Source: Calditrichota bacterium (GTDB lineage Bacteria; Calditrichota; Calditrichia; Calditrichales; Calditrichaceae). Taken from it: a stretch of 64,000 nucleotides of DNA. The notes beneath the pieces were generated by a model. That model was not told the DNA's origin. It searched no databases and saw only the letters and a list, made by a program, of their open reading frames with translations. Positions 27,168-34,656 of this stretch are shown here, piece after piece. The translations under genes were made by a program, and so were the position numbers. The stretch spans positions 1 to 64,000 of the forward strand of contig JAJRSO010000050.1 in the NCBI GenBank assembly GCA_024278755.1, in the 5' to 3' direction. Numbering within the stretch: position 1 is the first letter of the stretch; each line of letters opens with the position of its first letter.

Positions 27168-27848
27168 TTAAGGCAAATACTGCCGTAGCATATAGCCGGC
27201 TTCCGGGCCGAACCGGAACAAAAAGTGCAGGATGGACAAATCCCGGTTCGATTGCAAAATATGGTAATCGGGGAAGGGGGCAAATCGTGCACAGGCAATT
27301 CCGTTTTGCAGCAGAATCTTTTCGTCAACCCGTCCTTCATTAAAGATAGCGGAATCCGCCGCATAAGCCGAACTGTTTGTCTGCCGGCACCATTCGGTGA
27401 TGAGCGTTTCGTTTGTGCCGGCATTGTTAAGTTCCGATGAACGCAAGAGTTGCACATTTAAATGCAGCAGACTTATCAGGGCAGAGAGGGTTGCATATAA
27501 AAAACCAGCCAGGTCTGGTGGATGGTTTTCCAGCAATTCTTCAATAATCGGCAAATAATAGTAGGCATACGGCGTATGATGAAACATATGGCGGATGGTA
27601 TGCAGGTGTTTTTTTGACCAGTGGCTGTTGGGGTCAAAGACCTTTTTACTAAGCGGACGTTTGGGGCTGCCGTGTTTTACCGGCAGGCGCAGGGCCGGTT
27701 GACTGATCTGCAAACGGGCGGAGACGGTAGCGGGCGATCGCTTTATATATTGAAAGTGATCGGTCAGGATAAGTATATCGCTTTGAACTGCATTCCAGAA
27801 AAAATCCAGGGATGGAAAATAGGCGGGCTGCTGTGTGCTTAATATCAT
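27168..27848 (-). CDS. WbqC-like family protein
   Basis: A 226-residue protein starting ILSTQQPAYFPSLDFFWNAV and then DILILTDHFQYIKRS, the family's IQQPxxxPxxGxF...DDVQYxKR pattern. WbqC-type proteins occur in O-antigen and antibiotic clusters and are proposed to act with sugar or amino-group transfer; the chemistry is not settled. It stands alone, divergent from the ribosomal operon. C-terminal blocks such as NLSDR... are altered, so functional transfer from characterised members is unsafe. Confidence 0.75.
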   Translation of the reverse strand: MILSTQQPAYFPSLDFFWNAVQSDILILTDHFQYIKRSPATVSARLQISQPALRLPVKHGSPKRPLSKKVFDPNSHWSKKHLHTIRHMFHHTPYAYYYLPIIEELLENHPPDLAGFLYATLSALISLLHLNVQLLRSSELNNAGTNETLITEWCRQTNSSAYAADSAIFNEGRVDEKILLQNGIACARFAPFPDYHILQSNRDLSILHFLFRFGPEAGYMLRQYLP

Positions 27849-28030
27849 TTCAATACGATCTCTGTTTAAATCTCTTTTTGTGTAAAAGAGAAAATTACTT
27901 AAAATACCCGGAAAAGAAAAATAAAATACAAAAATACGGCAAACATATTAAAATTAAATTTGACTACCGAAAGAAGCTTTTTTAAATTCAATGCTCGTTT
28001 TTATACAGTTTAGCACCCAGGAGGTTGGAT

Positions 28031-28471
28031 TTGAAAACATATATTGCGCGTGAAAAGGAAGTAGCCGATTCAAAGCGCTGGTATATCGTAGATGCAGAAA
28101 ATATGGTTCTTGGACGAATGGCCGCAAAAATTGCCCACGTCTTAAGAGGAAAGCATAAACCAATTTATTCTCCGCATCAGGATGTTGGTGATTTTATCGT
28201 AGTTGTGAATGCAGAAAAAATTAAATTAACCGGAAAAAAGATGGATCAAAAATCATATTTTCGTCATTCCGGTTATATTGGCGGTGTTACAAATACGCCT
28301 GTCGCTCTTATGCTCCAGACACACCCGGAACGTGTTGTGGAATATGCCGTAAAAGGCATGCTTCCGAAAAACGCACTGGGCATACAGATGTATAAAAAAC
28401 TGAAGGTGTATGCCGGTCCGGATCATCCGCACGCCGCGCAGAATCCCCAGGTTTTAGACCTAACGAAGTAA
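28031..28471 (+). CDS. rplM: 50S ribosomal protein L13
   Basis: L13 is an early assembly protein of the large subunit. The protein shows [20 protein letters not shown], the [18 protein letters not shown] block and [20 protein letters not shown], all conserved. I start at TTG 28031 (147 codons including stop) because AGGAGG ends at 28024, leaving 6 bases; the in-frame TTG at 28025 would touch it. It is followed by rpsI after 13 bases, the universal pairing. Confidence 0.97.
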   Translation: MKTYIAREKEVADSKRWYIVDAENMVLGRMAAKIAHVLRGKHKPIYSPHQDVGDFIVVVNAEKIKLTGKKMDQKSYFRHSGYIGGVTNTPVALMLQTHPERVVEYAVKGMLPKNALGIQMYKKLKVYAGPDHPHAAQNPQVLDLTK

Positions 28472-28484
28472 TCAGGAGTTTTCA

Positions 28485-28874
28485 ATGGAAGTCTATGTTT
28501 CAGTAGGAAGGCGTAAAGGCGCTGTTGCCCGAGTGCGCATGACCCCGGGTAGCGGGAAAATTGTTATTAATGGTAAAGATGGATTGCTTGAATATTTTAA
28601 ACGCGAAACTTTAAAGATGGATATCGAACAGCCTTTAACGTTAACCGAAAATTTAGATAAATACGATTTTAACGTCCGTGTGAACGGCGGCGGATTAAGC
28701 GGGCAGGCCGGTGCGCTTCGTCTCGGTATTGCGCGCGCCCTTTTGGCTTTTAGCGAAGACTATCGCCAGACGCTGCGTCAGGGCGGTTTCCTTACCCGTG
28801 ACCCGCGCGAGAAAGAACGTAAAAAATACGGATTGGCCAAGGCCAGAAAACGTTTCCAGTTTTCAAAGCGTTAA
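28485..28874 (+). CDS. rpsI: 30S ribosomal protein S9
   Basis: S9 contacts P-site tRNA through its basic C-terminal tail. The 129-residue product contains [40 protein letters not shown] and the end [17 protein letters not shown], with the invariant terminal K-R. It is cotranscribed with rplM and ends at an intrinsic terminator. Confidence 0.98.
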   Translation: MEVYVSVGRRKGAVARVRMTPGSGKIVINGKDGLLEYFKRETLKMDIEQPLTLTENLDKYDFNVRVNGGGLSGQAGALRLGIARALLAFSEDYRQTLRQGGFLTRDPREKERKKYGLAKARKRFQFSKR

Positions 28875-28884
28875 TATGTATCAA

Positions 28885-28908
28885 AGCCAGAAAATATCTG
28901 GCTTTTTT
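28885..28908 (+). terminator. Terminator after rplM-rpsI
   Basis: AGCCAGA (28885-28891) pairs with TCTGGCT (28897-28903) over AAATA and is followed by a run of Ts. It ends 34 bases past the rpsI stop and separates it from the rpsB operon. Confidence 0.85.
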
Positions 28909-29020
28909 CTTGTAATTAAATAACACACATCAGCTTTTTATTCTCCGGGTGTCCCGTGAAAACGGGATTGGAAGAATGGCAGGGCTGGTGGAGGATTAAC
29001 CCAAACCACAGGAGTATTTT

Positions 29021-29668
29021 ATGTCCTCAGTCTCTCTCGAAGAACTGCTGGCGGCCGGCGCCCATTTCGGTCACCTGACCCGCCGCTGGAATCCCAAAAT
29101 GAAACGTTATATTTTCATGCAGAAAAACGGGATCCATATTATCGATTTAAAGAAAACACAAACCGCGCTTGATGTCGCGTTAAATGCTATCCAACGCATT
29201 GTAGGCGAAGGGTATGATGTGTTGTTTGTCGGCACCAAGTTGCAGGCAAAAGAAATTATCGCCTCCGAAGCCAAACGCAGCGGACAATTTTTCGTATCGC
29301 ACCGCTGGCTGGGCGGAATGCTGACCAACTTCAGCACCATCAAAAAATCTATTAAACATTATAAAAATCTGGAAAAAATGAGTACCGACGGTACGTATGA
29401 AAAAATTTCCAAAAAAGAGCGTCTGACCATCGACCGTGAAAAAGAAAAACTGTTTCAGGTTTTGGGCGGAATCGAAGAAATGAGACGTTTGCCGGGCGTG
29501 GTTTTTGTGGTGGATATTAAAAAAGAGCACATTGCCGTTAAAGAAGCGCATAAAATGAACATTCCGGTTATTGCCATGGTCGATACCAATGTGGATCCGA
29601 CCGAAGTAGAATATCCGATTCCTGCAAATGACGACGCCGCCAAAAGCATCAGTTTAATTACCTCATAA
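29021..29668 (+). CDS. rpsB: 30S ribosomal protein S2, cut short by an in-frame stop
   Basis: S2 binds late to the small subunit and helps recruit S1 and mRNA. Residues 1-215 are fully conserved S2: [52 protein letters not shown], and [20 protein letters not shown] with [15 protein letters not shown]. The frame then meets TAA (29666-29668), exactly where S2 proteins usually have lysine before IADAVM. The same frame continues with IADAVMQAKQKSNEKKALED for 50 more codons. A single A-to-T change (AAA to TAA) would explain it. Without the tail the product may still work, because the lost part is the variable C-terminus. Confidence 0.95.
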   Translation: MSSVSLEELLAAGAHFGHLTRRWNPKMKRYIFMQKNGIHIIDLKKTQTALDVALNAIQRIVGEGYDVLFVGTKLQAKEIIASEAKRSGQFFVSHRWLGGMLTNFSTIKKSIKHYKNLEKMSTDGTYEKISKKERLTIDREKEKLFQVLGGIEEMRRLPGVVFVVDIKKEHIAVKEAHKMNIPVIAMVDTNVDPTEVEYPIPANDDAAKSISLITS

Positions 29669-29821
29669 ATAGCGGATGCGGTGATGCAGGCTAAACAAAA
29701 ATCAAATGAGAAAAAAGCATTGGAAGACGCGGCCAAGGCGGAAAAAGAAAAAGATCAGCCGGTAAAAGCGGCGCCCAAAGCAAAGAAAGAAATAAAACCA
29801 AGATCGAAAAAGGAGTCGTAA
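29669..29821 (+). other. In-frame C-terminal continuation of rpsB after the stop
   Basis: The 50 codons after the rpsB stop stay open to TAA at 29819-29821, two bases before the tsf start. They read IADAVMQAKQ followed by a lysine/alanine-rich tail, typical of extended S2 C-termini. It is probably the original end of rpsB. Confidence 0.8.
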
Positions 29822-29823
29822 GA

Positions 29824-30420
29824 ATGGCTAACATTACTGCAGCAATGGTAAAAGAGCTGCGCGATAAAACCGGCGTTGGTATGATGGATTGTAAAAAAGC
29901 GCTGAATGAAACAGATGGGGATTTTGATAAAGCCTTGGATGTTCTGCGGAAAAAAGGGATTGCTAAGGCAGCCAAACGTGCGGACCGTCAGGCAAACGAA
30001 GGCGTTGTCGCCTCCTATATTCATCCCGGGAGCAATCTCGGTGTTTTGGTTGAAGTAAACTGCGAAACAGATTTTGTAGCCAATACCGACGGATTTAAAG
30101 AATTTGCCAAAAATGTGGCCATGCATATTGCCGCGTCAAATCCCAGCGCAGTTGACCGGGATCAGGTAAATAAAAATGAAGTTGATAAAGAATTGGAGAT
30201 TTTAAAAGCACAGGCGCTGGAATCCGGCAAACCGGAACATATTGTCGATAAAATTGTTCAGGGACGTCTCGAAAAATTCTATTCGGAAGTTGTCCTGTTA
30301 GAACAGCCCTATGTAAAAGATCCGGATAAAACCATTAAGGATCTGCTTACCGAAACGATTTCGAAGGTTGGAGAAAACGTAGCGATTAAACGTTTTGCCC
30401 GTTTTCAAATCGGAGGATAA
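29824..30420 (+). CDS. tsf: Elongation factor Ts
   Basis: EF-Ts exchanges GDP for GTP on EF-Tu. It has the N-terminal UBA-like ITAAMVKELRDKTGVGMMDC, KKALNETDGDFDKALDVLRK, the core VEVNCETDFVANTDGFKEF and LLEQPYVKDPDKTIKDLL. The 198-residue length marks the short form common outside Proteobacteria. AAGGAG lies upstream inside the rpsB tail. It is linked to pyrH with 2 bases between them. Confidence 0.97.
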   Translation: MANITAAMVKELRDKTGVGMMDCKKALNETDGDFDKALDVLRKKGIAKAAKRADRQANEGVVASYIHPGSNLGVLVEVNCETDFVANTDGFKEFAKNVAMHIAASNPSAVDRDQVNKNEVDKELEILKAQALESGKPEHIVDKIVQGRLEKFYSEVVLLEQPYVKDPDKTIKDLLTETISKVGENVAIKRFARFQIGG

Positions 30421-30422
30421 AA

Positions 30423-31145
30423 ATGAATAATCAGAACCCCGGATTCAAACGCATCCTGCTAAAATTAAGCGGAGAGTCGCTGGCGGGAAAAGACAAAACG
30501 GGTATTTCGCCCGAAATACTAAAATATTTTGTCGCCGAAGTTGAAAAAGCATACGAACTGGGCGTTCAGATTGGAATTGTAATCGGAGGAGGAAATATCT
30601 TTCGCGGAATCTCCTCCGGTGCTGTTCATATGGATCGCACCACGGCCGACCATATGGGCATGCTTGCCACCGTAATTAACTCTCTTGCCCTAAAGGATGC
30701 GCTTGTAAGCCGCGGGCTTCCGGCCGTTGTACTCTCTGCTGTGCGCACCGATGGGATTACCGAATTCTACTCCATTCGTAAGGCCCGAAACTTTTTAGAA
30801 GAAAAACATATTGTTATAGTTGCCGGAGGAACAGGAAATCCGTATTTTACTACCGATACGGCAGCCGTTCTGCGGGCGATTGAAATTCGGGCAGATGCGG
30901 TTTTAAAAGGAACGCGCGTTGACGGCGTTTATAATGCGGATCCGGAAAAAGTGGAAGACGCCTTTCGTTTTGACGAATTAACCTATATGGAAGTGGTTAA
31001 AAAAGAACTTAAAGTAATGGATACAACCGCCATCACGCTTTCCATGGAAAATAATTTACCGATAATCGTATTTAATTTTGATAAAGCGGATAATCTGCAA
31101 AGAATAGTTAAAGGTGATTCGATAGGAACAATCGTACGGAGGTGA
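30423..31145 (+). CDS. pyrH: Uridylate (UMP) kinase
   Basis: It phosphorylates UMP to UDP in pyrimidine nucleotide synthesis. The amino-acid-kinase fold is shown by RILLKLSGESLAGKDKTGIS, the glycine-rich IGIVIGGGNIFRG, and MDRTTADHMGMLATVINSLA, then VIVAGGTGNPYFTTDTAAVL. The length of 240 residues is standard. It lies between tsf and frr with 2-3 base gaps, as in most bacteria. Confidence 0.98.
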   Translation: MNNQNPGFKRILLKLSGESLAGKDKTGISPEILKYFVAEVEKAYELGVQIGIVIGGGNIFRGISSGAVHMDRTTADHMGMLATVINSLALKDALVSRGLPAVVLSAVRTDGITEFYSIRKARNFLEEKHIVIVAGGTGNPYFTTDTAAVLRAIEIRADAVLKGTRVDGVYNADPEKVEDAFRFDELTYMEVVKKELKVMDTTAITLSMENNLPIIVFNFDKADNLQRIVKGDSIGTIVRR

Positions 31146-31148
31146 AGT

Positions 31149-31708
31149 ATGCCGGTTAAAGAAATTATTAAAGACGCAAAGCACCGTATGGAAAAAACGG
31201 TTGAAAATTTAGTCAACGAATTAACAAAAATTCGTACAGGCCGAGCCAATCCCTCTCTGCTCGACAGTGTAAAAGTGGATTATTACGGTCAGGCAGTTCC
31301 GCTCAATCAAGCGGCAAATATCAGTGTTCCCGAACCCCGCCTCATTGCTATTCAGCCTTGGGAAAAAAATATGCTCGCCGAAATTGAACGGGCAATTTTA
31401 AAAGCGGATTTAGGATTAAATCCCTCCAATGACGGTTCTATGATTCGTGTTCCCATACCGCAACTAGCGAAGAACGCCGTAAGGACTTGGTGAAGCTGGT
31501 GCATAAATATGGCGAAGACGGAAAAATAGCCATTCGCAATATCCGCCGGGACGCCAATGACCATCTTAAAAAAATGGAAAAGAATCACGAAATTTCCGAA
31601 GACGAACTAAGTGTGGAACTGGATACGATTCAGGAAACGACCGATGCGCATATAAAAAGCATTGATGAAATACTGGAAAAGAAAGAAAAAGAAGTGTTGG
31701 AAGTATAA
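31149..31708 (+). CDS. frr: Ribosome recycling factor, split by a one-base frameshift
   Basis: RRF with EF-G splits the post-termination ribosome and is essential in bacteria. The first frame gives [20 protein letters not shown] through [18 protein letters not shown] and then diverges to a stop at 31491-31493. Normal RRF sequence resumes in the next frame as [20 protein letters not shown] and runs to 31708. Between CAACT (31461-31465) and AGCGAAGAA one base is missing, since the family expects ...P-x-L-(T/S)-E-E-R-R. The combined product would be ~186 residues, the normal length. No slippery signal of known type is evident, so sequence error or a true mutation is likelier than programmed shifting. 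Confidence 0.9.
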
Positions 31709-31735
31709 GAGATTGTTTGAGAATTTTTTTCGTGG

Positions 31736-31763
31736 GGGGAGCGCTTTGCTCCCCTTTTTTTTT
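31736..31763 (+). terminator. Terminator after the rpsB-frr operon
   Basis: GGGGAGC (31736-31742) pairs with GCTCCCC (31748-31754) over GCTTT and is followed by nine Ts. It is a strong intrinsic terminator 28 bases after frr. Confidence 0.92.
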
Positions 31764-32007
31764 AAGCGCTAATCTCCATTCAAGTTTATAAAAAAAGCAT
31801 CGAAAATGGAATAAATTAAAGTTATATACACTTTATATATAGAATGTATTAAAATAACACATCTTTAATTATTGATGCTGTATTTTGATATTCAGCACAG
31901 CTTTTTCGAACGGAAAATGTAAGCTTAAAGTTTTTGCTGTAACTGCGTGTAAATTAAAGAAAAAAGTATTTTTTTAAGAGTGAGATAAAAGGACTTTTCC
32001 CAAGTTT

Positions 32008-32970
32008 ATGACACAAGTAAAATTTACAAATGTCCTTATTGTCGGTTGGAATATTGAAGCGGCAAACCTGTTTGACCGGATAATAAGCGCTCCGGCGCTG
32101 GGTTATAATATTCGCGGATTTATAAAACCTTCCGGCGTTGCGGAAAAGGTCTACTATAAGAATGTTCCTGTTTTGGGCGGAACGGAAGACCTCGTTAAGG
32201 TCGTGGAAAGTTATAATATCAATGAAGTACTGATTGTTCTCTCGCCGCAGGAAAAACAATATCTTTCTGAAATTATTGATACCTGTACAAAAAATGCAAT
32301 TATTTACCGAATTGTTGCCGATACATACGACGCCGGTTACGAACATGTAATCCGTCATGTAATTCGCGATGTATGGCGCCCCGGCGAATTCGGAATAAGA
32401 CGTATCTTTGATTTTCTGGGCTCATTGTTTCTGCTTATTTTACTTTTCCCGTTATTTATTGTTGTGGCAATTGCCATCAAGCTGGAATCGGAAGGTCCCA
32501 TCTTTTATTCGCAGCAGCGCTATGGAAAGGACGGCGCTATCTTTGCCGTTCATAAATTTCGTTCGATGGTTCAGGATGCAGAGACAAAATCGGGGCCGGT
32601 CTGGGCGGTTAAACAAGACCCCCGTATTACACGGTTCGGAATGTTTATGCGTAAAACCCGAATTGATGAATTACCCCAGTTAATGAATGTACTCAAAGGC
32701 GATATGAGTTTTATCGGACCAAGACCGGAGCGGCCTTTCTTTGCCGATTCGTTTAAGAAACAAATTCCGTTTTATATGAACAGGCTGCAAACCAAACCCG
32801 GCATTACCGGGCTGGCCCAGGTAACGGTTGGGTACGACGAAACGATTGAAGATGTAAAAGAAAAAGTTGCCAGAGATATTGAGTATATAGAAAATTTAAA
32901 ATCCTGGAAAATGAATCTTAAAATCCTTTGGAAAACTTTTTTTGTTGTGATTTTCGGCGAAGGTCAATAA
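32008..32970 (+). CDS. Exopolysaccharide sugar-phosphate transferase (polyprenyl-phosphate type), short form
   Basis: The enzyme starts EPS synthesis by moving a hexose-1-phosphate onto undecaprenyl phosphate at the inner membrane. The catalytic half (~residues 130-320) has a membrane helix FLGSLFLLILLFPLFIVVAI, then FRSMVQDAE, KTRIDELPQLMNVLKGDMSF and IGPRPERP, all family hallmarks. Residues ~8-125 are a nucleotide-fold domain opening VLIVGWNIEAANLFDRI. The four N-terminal membrane helices of WcaJ/WbaP-type proteins are absent and no frame for them lies upstream. It is the first gene of the EPS locus, 250 bases after a terminator in an AT-rich leader. Confidence 0.92.
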   Translation: MTQVKFTNVLIVGWNIEAANLFDRIISAPALGYNIRGFIKPSGVAEKVYYKNVPVLGGTEDLVKVVESYNINEVLIVLSPQEKQYLSEIIDTCTKNAIIYRIVADTYDAGYEHVIRHVIRDVWRPGEFGIRRIFDFLGSLFLLILLFPLFIVVAIAIKLESEGPIFYSQQRYGKDGAIFAVHKFRSMVQDAETKSGPVWAVKQDPRITRFGMFMRKTRIDELPQLMNVLKGDMSFIGPRPERPFFADSFKKQIPFYMNRLQTKPGITGLAQVTVGYDETIEDVKEKVARDIEYIENLKSWKMNLKILWKTFFVVIFGEGQ

Positions 32971-33149
32971 CTTAACAAGTTCGGTAAGACCGGCGGGTTT
33001 AATAAACTAAAATTTTTTCAGGATATTGGTGATGATAACAAAGCGTATCATCTGTATAGAAGAATATGTTAGCGATGAATGATTATTCCCCTGCAGTTAA
33101 TCAACTGTAATTGACAGGGCGGAGCTTTAATAGCAGAGGCTGGAGTACC

Positions 33150-33950
33150 ATGGAAGAAATTAAAATTGATTCGAAATTTGCCGATCAAAACGGCGAAATA
33201 ATGATTGTCGAACTTGGCGGGCATGTGGATCAGTCGAATAGTTTTCGATTACAGAAGATGTTTGATAATATCATTCAAAGCGGATGCTTTAAAGTTATTG
33301 TTGATTTTACAAAATTATACTATATGAGTAGTTCCGGCTGGGGAATTTTTGTTGGAGAAATTAAACGTTTCCGCGAAAACGGCGGCGATATTAAGCTGGC
33401 GGGAATGAATCCGGAAATTAATGAAGTGTATCAGATGCTGGAGTTTTACCATATCCTCGAAGATTATCCTACCATAGAAACGGCTGCCGCATCATTTAAA
33501 ACAAATGCCGAAGAACTTGATCTGGCTAAAGACGATTCGCTTGCTATGGAACCGGGTATTTCGAATGAATCCGTTGAAAAGGAATCTTCTACAGAAGAGA
33601 TAGAATTGTTTGAGCCTTCGAAGGATTCCCCCGAAAGCAATACGGAAGAAAAAGAAGATACAACAACCGTCGATTTTGAAATGGGAACCGATTTCGGCGC
33701 AACGAGTATGACGGAATTTATTCCGCATACGCTTAAACAAAATGTGAAGCTTGCCGATTTGCCGTTAATGGAAAAAGTAAAACGGGTAGTTGCTCAAAAT
33801 CCTCTTTTAGGGGTGTTTGGTATCCGGAAGGTATTGAGACATGAGCAGTTTGGATTTACCAGGGTTGGTTTGTTTCAGCTCATCCGCCTGCTAAAAGAAC
33901 TGGATTTAAATTCAAAAGATAAAAGGTACCGTTTTTATCGATCATGTTAG
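33150..33950 (+). CDS. STAS-domain protein with acidic linker and C-terminal helical domain
   Basis: Residues ~1-115 form a STAS domain, the fold of anti-anti-sigma factors, with VIVDFTKLYYMSSSGWGIFV holding the usual phosphorylatable serine region. An acidic, low-complexity linker of ~75 residues follows. The final ~70 residues (LMEKVKRVVAQNPLLGVFGI, then QFGFTRVGLFQLIRLLKELD) look like a small winged-helix or DNA/protein-binding domain that I cannot name. I start at ATG 33150, which follows GGAG after 4 bases; the longer TTG start adds 13 unlikely residues. It sits between the initiating transferase and the export genes, so it may regulate EPS output. No kinase or sigma partner is in the window. 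Confidence 0.72.
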   Translation: MEEIKIDSKFADQNGEIMIVELGGHVDQSNSFRLQKMFDNIIQSGCFKVIVDFTKLYYMSSSGWGIFVGEIKRFRENGGDIKLAGMNPEINEVYQMLEFYHILEDYPTIETAAASFKTNAEELDLAKDDSLAMEPGISNESVEKESSTEEIELFEPSKDSPESNTEEKEDTTTVDFEMGTDFGATSMTEFIPHTLKQNVKLADLPLMEKVKRVVAQNPLLGVFGIRKVLRHEQFGFTRVGLFQLIRLLKELDLNSKDKRYRFYRSC

Positions 33951-33965
33951 AAAGAGAATGATAAG

Positions 33966-34637
33966 ATGACATTTAAAATGAATCGTTTTGTAACCGTATT
34001 TCTGGTTTTATCTTTTTTCGGAAATGTACATACGCTTTTGGCACAAACAAAACAGATACACCCCTTTACTCCGGGGGATGCTATTTCGGTCAGTACATTT
34101 CCCGATACAACCTCTTTTTTAAACGGTATTTTCCCCATTGATCAGGAGGGAATGGCCGAATTTCCTATTGCAGGGAAAGTTAAAATCAGTACCATGACCC
34201 AGGATGGGTTAAAAAAGTATTTGTTAAAGGAATTTAAAGATTACCTCAAATATCCCAATTTATATATCAAACCGTTAGTGCGTATCAGTCTGCTGGGCGG
34301 GTTTATGCGACCGGGGCTCTATTATATCGATATAAAAAACTCATTATGGCAGGCGGTTTATACCGCCGGCGGAACCCTTCTCGAAGAAGGTATTTATGAT
34401 ATGCGTTGGGAGCGCAATGGAAATGAGCAGGCCGGGAATATTGCCAGCCTGTTCGAAAAAGGAGTTTCTCTGGAAAAAATGGGATTTAAGTCGGGCGATC
34501 AAATCTGGACGCCTTCACCCAACCGCCGGACGGTTTGGGATACAATACGGGATGTAATGCCCATTTTAACATTCACTACATCCATTTGGCTGATGTACAA
34601 TACCTATCAGAGAGACCTGATTATACTGGGTAGATAA
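33966..34637 (+). CDS. Polysaccharide export protein (Wza/SLBB type)
   Basis: Residues ~1-27 are a signal peptide (LSFFGNVHTLLAQ). The mature part has the Poly_export motif PFTPGDAISVSTFPDTTSFL, then an SLBB-type segment VRISLLGGFMRPGLYYID. The C-terminus ends with a membrane helix (PILTFTTSIWLMYNTYQ), unusual compared with lipidated Wza. It is short at 223 residues. It lies 19 bases before the Wzz/kinase gene; the two should cooperate in export across the envelope. Confidence 0.87.
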   Translation: MTFKMNRFVTVFLVLSFFGNVHTLLAQTKQIHPFTPGDAISVSTFPDTTSFLNGIFPIDQEGMAEFPIAGKVKISTMTQDGLKKYLLKEFKDYLKYPNLYIKPLVRISLLGGFMRPGLYYIDIKNSLWQAVYTAGGTLLEEGIYDMRWERNGNEQAGNIASLFEKGVSLEKMGFKSGDQIWTPSPNRRTVWDTIRDVMPILTFTTSIWLMYNTYQRDLIILGR

Positions 34638-34656
34638 TTTAAGAGGATTAATACAT

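Noticed and set aside
28931-29020. Riboswitch or S2-binding leader before rpsB
   Set aside because: A small CCCGT/ACGGG hairpin is present, but I could not match it to a known leader motif with confidence.
31461-31470. Programmed ribosomal frameshift in frr
   Set aside because: No known slippery heptamer, stop-codon context or stimulatory structure of the prfB kind is visible at the site, so an error or mutation is likelier.
33111-33149. Longer STAS protein from a TTG at 33111
   Set aside because: The ATG at 33150 has GGAG upstream and begins right at the STAS domain; the extra residues look like translated intergenic DNA.
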